Shown one piece after another: positions 55,301 through 64,000 of a stretch of 64,000 bases of DNA. Both the position numbers and the translations under genes were made by a program. Origin of the DNA: Eurosta solidaginis (lineage: Eukaryota > Arthropoda > Insecta > Diptera > Tephritidae). Position 1 is the stretch's first letter. Each line of letters opens with the position of its first letter. The notes below the pieces were generated by a model. It ran no database searches and was not told where the DNA came from. It worked only from the letters and a program-made list of their open reading frames with translations. Location of the stretch: contig NC_090319.1 of assembly GCF_040869045.1 (NCBI RefSeq), positions 231,315,832-231,379,831 on the forward strand, in the 5' to 3' direction.

Positions 55301-55527
55301 AAGCAAAATGTATTTTTTTTAATTCGAAAAAACTGTATTGTACTATTCATGAAAGCGTGCCTTTCAGCTTATCTTCTCATTTAGTTCCTTTTTTTACTAA
55401 ATTACAAAAATAAAATACATTAGACAAAAATAATTTTTAAACAGATAACTTGATAAGCAGGCTAACTTGAATAGCACATATATTTTATTTTCTCCTTGCG
55501 GACGGGGCCGCGGGTAAAAGCTAGTTA
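49302..55527 (+). mobile_element. Helentron-like unit B with internal minisatellite
   Basis: Starts immediately at the end of unit A, in the same orientation. The leader (49302-50080) matches unit A closely, including TATTATAAATGGGAAAGTTT. The end CGGACGGGGCCGCGGGTAAA/AGCTAGT is at 55492-55525. It keeps a longer unique segment between array and tail (about 54995-55400) that unit A lacks. Confidence 0.6.
50085..54995. repeat. Minisatellite array B with higher-order duplication
   Basis: Same 89/100-bp monomers. The block 50271-52757 recurs at 52758 to about 54690: the first ~1.05 kb aligns with an offset of 2487 bp, and after about 53807 the offset becomes 1920 bp, so 567 bp are missing from the second copy. 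Confidence 0.88.
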
Positions 55528-58500
55528 TATTATAAATGGGAAAGTTTGGATGTTTGGATGTTTGTCCAGACGTTTGTCTTTGTGACTCAATAACGCAAGA
55601 ACGGCTGGACCGATTTGGATGAAATTTTGCACACATATAGCCAATAGTCTAGAAGGATCTACTAGCTATATATTTTGCAAAAGGGGCGTGGTCCCCGCCC
55701 CCTAGGAACAGTTATAATTTAATTATTATATTTTTCGTCTTTGCGAGTGAATCACGCCAGAATGGCTACACGGATTTTGATGAAATTTGGGACACAGTAG
55801 TCTACTAGCGAAATTTTTTTCGAACATGGAAAGATGGGTGGGGGGGGTCCCACGACCCTTCCGAGCAATTACTTTTTAATAATTTTTACACATTATAACT
55901 TTGCGTATACTGGCCTTCACCAATATCACAGACTCAAGGGGTCAAATAAGTCGAGGGCTTACAAAGTAAGCAGTGAAACACTCCGCCGCCTCCTCCACCC
56001 TTTATCAACCACTCTGGTGTAAAAAAATATAAATTGTAATAACTCAATATAAATTTTCTCCTACTTCAATAGTTTTTGGTATCTGGCACATACAGATCGA
56101 GATCTAGACAATTTTGGAGGAACGATCAGTAGTCCTCTCCTTCTACACCCGCCATCCGCCCTCCTTCAATTGTTTTTATTAGCACGCTTTTATTACCTTA
56201 CCTGTATGTTTCTATGTAACTTTTCATTCGCTCCAATGCGCCTGCTGCCTTATTAACATGGTTTTATAATTAGCTTCACCTTATTTGTAATCCCGTAAGG
56301 GTCATATCGAGGCCCTTCCGGGATCATTTCTGGATGGTTTTCGGGATCGGTCCGGGATCCCGCCGGGGTAATTTCGGGACTTTTTCGGGATCATTTTGGG
56401 ACCCTTCCGGGATCATTTCTGTATAGTTTTCGGGATCCGTCCGGGATCCCGTCAGGGTTATTTTCAGACATTTTCGAGACTATTCCGGAATCATTTCGGG
56501 ACTATTTCGCGATCATTTGGGGACCCTTCCGGCATCATTTCTGGATGGTTTTCGGGATCCGTCCGGGATCCCGTCGGGGTACTTTCGGGATCATTTGCGT
56601 ACCTTCGAGAGATAAATTCTTGATGGTTTCCGGGATCATTACGGGACTTTTTCGGGGTTATTTGGAGTCCCTTTAGGCATCATTTCTGGATGGTCTTCGG
56701 GATTCGTCCGGCATCCCGTCGGGGTCATTTCGGGACTTTTTCGCGACTAATACGGGATCATTTGGGAACCCTTTCGGCATCATTTCTGGATGGTTTTCGG
56801 GATCCGTCCGGGATCTTGTCAGGGTAATTTGGGGACTTTTTCGGGATCATTTGGGGGTTCTTCCGGCATAATTTCTGGATGGTTTTCGGGATCCGTCCGG
56901 GATCTCGTCGGGGTCATTTGGAGACTTTTTTCGGGATCATTTGGGGGCTCTTCCGGCATCATTTCTGGATGGTTTTCGGGATCCGTCCGGGATCCCGTCG
57001 GGGTCATTTCGGGACTTTTTCGCAACTAGTACGGGATCATTTGGGAACCCTTTCGGCATCAATTCTCGATGGTTTTCGGGATCCGTTCGGGATCTCGTCG
57101 AGGTCATTTGGGGACTTTTCGGGATCATTTGGGGGCTCTTCCGGCATCATTTCTGGATGGTTTTCGGGATCCGTCCCGGATCTCGTCGGGTAATTTGGGG
57201 ACTTTTTCGGGATCATTTGGGGGCTCTTCCGGCATCATTTCTGGATGGTTTTCGGGATCCGTCCAGGATCCCGTCGGGGTCATTTCGGGACTTTTTCGCA
57301 ACTAATACGGGATCATTTGGGAATCCTTTCGGCATCATTTCTGGCTGGTTTTCGGGATCCGTCCGGGATCCCATCAGGGTAGTTGCGGGACTATTAGGGG
57401 ATCATTTGGGGACCTTTCCGGCATCATTTCTGGATAATTTTCGGGATCCGTTCGGGATCTCGTCGGGGTCATTTCCGGACTTTTTCGGGATCATGTGGGG
57501 TCCCTTTTGACATCATTTCTGGATGGTTTTCGGGATCCGTCCGGGATCCCGTCGGGGTCATTTCGGAACTAATTCGGGATCATTTGGGGTACCTTCCGGC
57601 ATCATTTCTAGATGGTTTTCGGGATCCGTCCGGAATCCTGTCGGGGTTATTTCGGGACTTTTTCTCGACAAATACGTGATAATTTGGGGACCCTTTCGGC
57701 ATCATTTCTAGATGGTTATCGGGATGCGTTCGGGATTCCGTCACGGTCATTTCGGGACTATTAAGGGATTATTTGAGGACCTTTCCGGCATCATTTCTGG
57801 ATAGTTTTCGGAATCCTTTCGGGATCCCGTCAGGGTCACTTCGGGACTTTTTCGGGATCATTTAAGGATGGCTTTCAGGATTTGTCCGGGAACCCGTCAG
57901 GGTAATTTCTGGACTTTTCCGAGACTTTTTTGGGGTCATTTTGGGACCTTCCCAAGATCATTTCGGGATGGATTTCGGGATCTGTCCGGGATGCCGTCAG
58001 GGTCATTTTGGGACTATTAGGTTATCATTTGAGGACCTTTCCGGCATCACTTCTGCATGGTTTTCGGTATCCGTTCAGGATCCCGTCGGAATAATTGCGG
58101 GACTTTTTCGGGATCATTTGGGGTCCCTTCCGGCATCATTTCTGGATGGTTTTTGGGATTCGTCCGGCATCCCGTCGTGGTCATTTCGGGACTTTTTCTC
58201 GACTAATACGGGATCATTTGCGGGCCCTTTCGGCATCATTTCTAGATATTTGTCGGGATCCGTTCGGGATCCCGTCAGGGTCTTTTCGGAACTATTAGGA
58301 AATCATTCGAGGACCTTTCCAGCAACATTTCTGGATAGTTTTCGGGATCCTTTCGGGGTCCCGTCAGGGTCATTTCGGGAATTTTTCGTGATCATTTAAC
58401 GATGGTTTTCAGGATTCGTCCGGGAACCCGTCAGGGTAATTTCCGGACTTTTCCTAGACTATTTCGGGATCATTTTGGGACCTTCCCAAGATCATTTCTG

Positions 58501-61500
58501 GATGGATTTCGGGATCAGTCCGGGATGCCGTCAGGGTCATTTTGGGACTATTAGGTGATCATTTGAGGACGTTTCCGGCATCACTTCTGGATGGTTTTAG
58601 GTATCCGTTCAGGATCCCGTCGGAATCATTGCGGGACTTTTTCGGAATCATTTGGGGTTCCTCCCAAGATCATTTCTGGATGTATTTCGGCATCTGTCCG
58701 GGATCCCGTCAGGGTCATTTAGGGATGCGTTCGATATACCGTTAGGGTCATTTCCGGACTTCTTCGGGACTATATCGGGATCATTTGGGGATCCTCTAGG
58801 GGTCGTTTCGTGACTTTTTCTGTATTATTTTGGGATCATTTGGGGACCCTTCCGGCATAATTTCTTGGTGGTTTGCCGGATCCATCAGGGTCATTTCGGA
58901 ACCATTTTGGGATCATTTGGGGACCCTTCCGAGATCATTTCTGGATCCGTCCCGGATGCCGTAGGAGCCATTTCGGAATTTTTTGTTACTTTTCCGGGAT
59001 AGTTTTTGGACCCTTCCGGGATCATTTCTGGATCTGTGCTGGATCCCATCTGGGTCATTTCCGGACTATTTCGGGATCATTTTGGGATCCTTCCGGAATC
59101 ATTTCTGTATGGTTTTCGCGATCCGTCGTGGATCCCCTCGGAGCAATTTCGGAACTTTCTCTGGAGTATGTCGGGGTCATCTGAGGACTTTTTCGGGATC
59201 ATTTGGGGGCTCTTCCGGCATAATTTCTGGATGGTTTTCGGGATCCGTCCGGGATCCTGTCGCGGTCATTCCGGGACTTTTTCTCGACTAATACGGGATC
59301 ATTTGGGGACCCTTTCGGCATCATTTCTGGATAGTTTTCGGGATCCGGACGGGGTCATTTCGGGACTATTTCGGGATCATTTGGGGTACCTACGGGCATC
59401 ATTTCTGGATGGTTTTCGGTATCCGTTCGGGATCTCGTCGGGGTCATTTGGGGACCTTTTCGGGATCATTTGTGGGCTCTTCCGGCATTATTTCTGGATG
59501 GTTTTCGGGATCCGTCCGGGATCCCGTCGGGGTCATTTCGGGACTTTTTCGCGACTAATACGGGATCATTTGGGAACCCTTTCGGCATCATTTCCGGATG
59601 GTTTTCGGGATCCGTCCGGGATCCCATCAGGGTAATTGCGGGACTATTAGGGGATCATTTGGGGACCTTTCCGGCATCATTTCTGGATAATTTTCGGGAT
59701 CCCTCCGAGATGCCGACGAGGACATTTCGGGACTATTTCGGGATCATTTGGGATACCTACCGGCATCATTTCTGGATGGTTTTTGGGATTCGTCCGGGAT
59801 CCCGTCGGGGTCATTTCGGGACTTTTTCTCGACTAATACGGGATCATTTGGGGGCTCTTCCGGCATAATTTCTGGATGGTTTTCGGGATCCGTTCGGGAT
59901 CCCGTCGGTTTCATTCCGGGAATTTTTCTCGACTAATACGGGATCATTTGGGGACCCTTTCGGCATCATTTCTGGATGGTTTTCGGGATCCGTCCGGGAT
60001 CCGGACGGGGTCATTTCGGGACTATTTCGGGATCATTTGGGGTACCTACCGGCATCATTTCTGGATGGTTTTCGGGATTCGTCCGGGATCCCGTCGGGGT
60101 CATTTCAGGACTTTTTCAGGATCATTTAGGGTACCTTCCGGCATCATTTCTAGATGGTTTTCTGGATCAGTCCGGGATCCGGTCGGGGTCATTTCGGGAC
60201 TTTTTCTCGACTAATACGGGATAATTTGGGGACCCTATCGGCATCATTTCTGGATAATTTTCGGGATCAGTCTGGGATCCCGTCGGGGTCTTTTCGGGAC
60301 TATTTCGGGATCATTTGGTGTTCCTTTCGGCATCTTTTCTGGATGGTTTTCGGGATCCGTAAGGGACCCCGTCGGGGTCATTTCGAGAATTTTTCTCGAC
60401 TAATACGGGATCATTTGAGGACCTTTCCGGCATCAGTTCTGAATAGTTTCCGGGATCCCGACGGGGTCATTTCGGAACTATTTCGGTATCATTTGGGGTA
60501 CCTACCGACATCATTTCTAGATGGTTTTCGGGATCCGTACGGGATCCCTTCAGGGTCATTTCAGGACTCTTTCGGGATCATTTGGGTCCCTTCCGGCATC
60601 ATTTCTGCATGGTTTTCGGGATCCGTAAGGGATCCCGTCGGGAGCATTTCGGGATCATTTGGTGTACCTTTCGGCATCATTTCTGGATGGTTTTCGGGAT
60701 ATGTCCGGAATCCGGTCGTGGTTATTCCAAGACTTTTCGGAATCATTTTGGGTACCTTCCTTCATCATTTCTAGATAGTTTTGGGGATCCGTCCGAGATC
60801 CCGTCGGGGTCATTTCGGGACTTTTTCGGGATAATTTAAGCATGGTTTTCAGGATTCGTCCGGGATCCCGTCAGGGTAATTTGTGGACTTTTCCGAAACT
60901 ATTTCGGAATCATTTTGGGCCAAAATGATTCCTGGATGGATTTCGGGATCTGTCCGGGATCCCGGTGGGGTCAGTTAGGGGGCCATTTGAGATCCCGTCA
61001 GGGACATTTCGGGACTTCTTCGGGACTATTTCGGGATCATTTCTGGATGGTTTTCGGGATCCGTCCGGAATTCCGTCGGGGTTATTTCACGACTTTTTCG
61101 GAATCATTTTGGGTACCTTGATAGTTGTCGGGATCTGTTCGGGATCCCGTCAGGGGCTTTTCGGAACTATTAGGAAATCATTCGAGGACCTTTCCAGCAA
61201 CATTTCTGGATAGTTTTCGGGATCCTTTCGGGGTCCCGTCAGGGTCATTTCGGGAATTTTTCGTGATCATTTAACGATGGTTTTCAGGATTCGTCCGGGA
61301 ACCCGTCAGGGTAATTTCCGGACTTTTCCTAGACTATTTCGGGATCATTTTGGGACCTTCCCAAGATCATTTCTGGATGGATTTCGGGATCAGTCCGGGA
61401 TGCCGTCAGGGTCATTTTGGGACTATTAGGTGATCATTTGAGGACGTTTCCGGCATCACTTCTGGATGGTTTTCGGTATCCGTTCAGGATCCCGTCGGAA

Positions 61501-64000
61501 TCATTGCGGGACTTTTTCGGAATCATTTGGGGTTCCTCCCAAGATCATTTCTGGATGTATTTCGGCATCTGTCCGGGATCCCGTCAGGGTCATTTAGGGA
61601 TGCGTTCGAGATACCGTTAGGGTCATTTCCGGACTTCTTCGGGACTATATCGGGATCATTTGGGGATCCTCTAGGGGTCGTTTCGTGACTTTTTCTGTAT
61701 TATTTTGGGATCATTTGGGGACCCTTCCGGGATAATTTCTTGGTGGTTTGCCGGATCCATCAGGGTCATTTCGGAACCATTTTGGGATCATTTGGGGACC
61801 CTTCCGAGATCATTTCTGGATCCGTCCCGGATGCCGTAGGAGCCATTTCGGAATTTTTTGTTACTTTTCCGGGATAGTTTTTGGACCCTTCCGGGATCAT
61901 TTCTGGATCTGTGCTGGATCCCATCTGGGTCATTTCCGAACTATTTCGGGATCATTTTGGGATCCTTCCGGAATCATTTCTGTATGGTTTTCGCGATCCG
62001 TCGTGGATCCCCTCGGAGCAATTTCGGAACTTACTCTGGAGTATGTCGGGGTCATCTGAGGACTTTTTCGGGATCATTTGGGGGCTCTTCCGGCATAATT
62101 TCTGGATGGTTTTCGGGATCCGTCCGGGATCCTGTCGCGGTCATTCCGGGACTTTTTCTCGACTAATACGGGATCATTTGGGGACCCTTTCGGCATCATT
62201 TCTGGATAGTTTTCGGGATCCGGACGGGGTCATTTCGGGACTATTTCGGGATCATTTGGGGTACCTACGGGCATCATTTCTGGATGGTTTTCGGTATCCG
62301 TTCGGGATCTCGTCGGGGTCATTTGGGGACCTTTTCGGGATCATTTGGGGGCTCTTCCGGCATTATTTCTGGATGGTTTTCGGGATCCGTCCGGGATCCC
62401 GTCGGGGTCATTTCGGGACTTTTTCGCGACTAATACGGGATCATTTGGGAACCCTTTCGGCATCATTTCCGGATGGTTTTCGGGATCCGTCCGGGATCCC
62501 ATCAGGGTAATTGCGGGACTATTAGGGGATCATTTGGGGACCTTTCCGGCATCATTCCTGGATAATTTTCGGGATCCGTCCGAGATGCCGACGAGGACAT
62601 TTCGGGACTATTTCGGGATCATTTGGGATACCTACCGGCATCATTTCTGGATGGTTTTTGGGATTCGTCCGGGATCCCGTCGGGGTCATTTCGGGACTTT
62701 TTCTCGACTAATACGGGATCATTTGGGGGCTCTTCCGGCATAATTTCTGGATGGTTTTCGGGATCCGTTCGGGATCCCGTCGGTTTCATTCCGGGAATTT
62801 TTCTCGACTAATACGGGATCATTTGGGGACCCTTTCGGCATCATTTCTGGATGGTTTTCGGGATCCGTCCGGGATCCGGACGGGGTCATTTCGGGACTAT
62901 TTCGGGATCATTTGGGGGTACCTACCGGCATCATTTCTGGATGGTTTTCGGGATTCGTCCGGGATCCCGTCGGGGTCATTTCAGGACTTTTTCGGGATCA
63001 TTTAGGGTACCTTCCGGCATCATTTCTAGATGGTTTTCTGGATCAGTCCGGGATCCGGTCGGGGTCATTTCGGGACTTTTTCTCGACTAATACGGGATAA
63101 TTTGGGGACCCTATCGGCATCATTTCTGGATAATTTTCGGGATCAGTCCGGGATCCCGTCGGGATCTTTTCGGGACTATTTCGGGATCATTTGGTGTTCC
63201 TTTCGGCATCTTTTCTGGATGGTTTTCGGGATCCGTAAGGGACCCCGTCGGGGTCATTTCGAGAATTTTTCTCGACTAATACGGGATCATTTGAGGACCT
63301 TTCCGGCATCAGTTCTGAATAGTTTCCGGGATCCCGACGGGGTCATTTCGGAACTATTTCGGTATCATTTGGGGTACCTACCGACATCATTTCTAGATGG
63401 TTTTCGGGATCCGTACGGGATCCCTTCAGGGTCATTTCAGGACTCTTTCGGGATCATTTGGGTCCCTTCCGGCATCATTTCTGCATGGTTTTCGGGATCC
63501 GTAAGGGATCCCGTCGGGAGCATTTCGGGATCATTTGGTGTACCTTTCGGCATCATTTCTGGATGGTTTTCGGGATATGTCCGGAATCCGGTCGTGGTTA
63601 TTCCAAGACTTTTCGGAATCATTTTGGGTACCTTCCTTCATCATTTCTAGATAGTTTTGGGGATCCGTCCGAGATCCCGTCGGGGTCATTTCGGGACTTT
63701 TTCGGGATCATTTAAGCATGGTTTTCGGGATTCGTCCGGGATCTCGTCAGGGTAATTTGTGGACTTTTCCGAAACTATTTCGGAATCATTTTGGGCCAAA
63801 ATGATTCCTGGATGGATTTCGGGATCTGTCCGGGATCCCGGTGGGGTCAGTTAGGGGGCCATTTGAGATCCCGTCAGGGACATTTCGGGACTTCTTCGGG
63901 ACTATTTCGGGATCATTTCTGGATGGTTTTCGGGATCCGTCCGGAATTCCGTCGGGGTTATTTCACGACTTTTTCGGAATCATTTTGGGTACCTTTCTTC
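55528..64000 (+). mobile_element. Helentron-like unit C, continues past the window
   Basis: The leader repeats again from 55528 to about 56290, starting TATTATAAATGGGAAAGTTT with only two 8-bp repeats. No terminal hairpin is reached by 64000, so the unit is at least 8.4 kb. Confidence 0.58.
56290..64000. repeat. Minisatellite array C with 2875-bp higher-order repeat
   Basis: Same monomers. 58250-61124 is followed by a near-identical copy 61125 to about 63994 (offset 2875-2876 bp throughout). At the end of copy 2 the sequence departs from copy 1 at GGGTACCTT, which marks the duplication joint. Confidence 0.9.

Noticed and set aside
44641..63715. Dozens of open frames of 60-307 codons on both strands with G/F/S/R-rich repeated peptides
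   Set aside because: They are translations of the 89/100-bp minisatellite; one frame reads the same DNA motif in three different frames, and no start context or conserved domain is present.
44540..64000. CRISPR-like regular repetition
   Set aside because: Monomers are contiguous and degenerate, with no unique spacers, and the window is eukaryotic.

Overview
This window is eukaryotic, almost certainly from an insect and most likely a dipteran; the repeat families look like those of tephritid fruit flies, but that last step is an inference from memory of the families. I found no single-copy host gene, no rRNA and no convincing cellular tRNA. Nearly everything recognisable is a transposable element (TE) or tandem repeat. 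Almost every TE reading frame is broken by stops, frameshifts or deletions, as expected for heterochromatin, a TE graveyard or a piRNA-cluster-like region.

Layout of the first 43.7 kb, a nested mosaic of at least ten retroelement families on both strands: tail of a non-LTR retrotransposon (1-252); Penelope-like element on the minus strand (about 770-1980) with a solo Gypsy LTR inserted (1981-2497); hAT transposase remnant (about 2877-3535, minus); an LTR with a tRNA-Arg-type primer-binding site and unrecognised coding remnants (4349-6497); a Jockey-like LINE with zinc fingers (about 6876-10689); a 5'-truncated Gypsy with 3' LTR (10690-14815); a LOA-type LINE with RNase H (about 14968-19945); a BEL/Pao pol (20935-24530, plus); a LINE ORF1-like coiled-coil gene split by a short retroelement with a 14-bp target duplication (24814-25788); a minus-strand BEL/Pao (25860-33140) split by a two-LTR, internally deleted Gypsy (27967-31372); a Penelope RT fragment (33746-34062); small tandem repeats; a Gypsy integrase (36210-37025, minus); a Mag-like Gypsy gag-pol (37211-38681); another BEL/Pao (38682-40664, minus); a LINE fragment (40665-41300); and a second copy of the tRNA-Arg LTR (42904-43421).

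The last 20.3 kb (43752-64000) is different. It holds three head-to-tail units that share an AT-rich leader and, where the unit is complete, a GC-rich hairpin end (...GCCGCGGGTAAAGGCTAGT) like Helentron/HINE-type rolling-circle elements. Each unit encloses a multi-kilobase minisatellite built from about 89-bp and 100-bp monomers and amplified further into 2.5-2.9 kb higher-order repeats. Long open frames there are artefacts: the monomer is open in all three forward frames. This tandem, satellite-loaded Helentron-like array is the most unusual structure in the window.

Genes do not cooperate here as operons; the useful reading is stratigraphic. Gypsy inserted into BEL, a short retroelement into a LINE ORF1, a Gypsy LTR into Penelope, and a LINE fragment abuts BEL. 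LTR promoters (TATA boxes), primer-binding sites and polypurine tracts remain visible in several copies.
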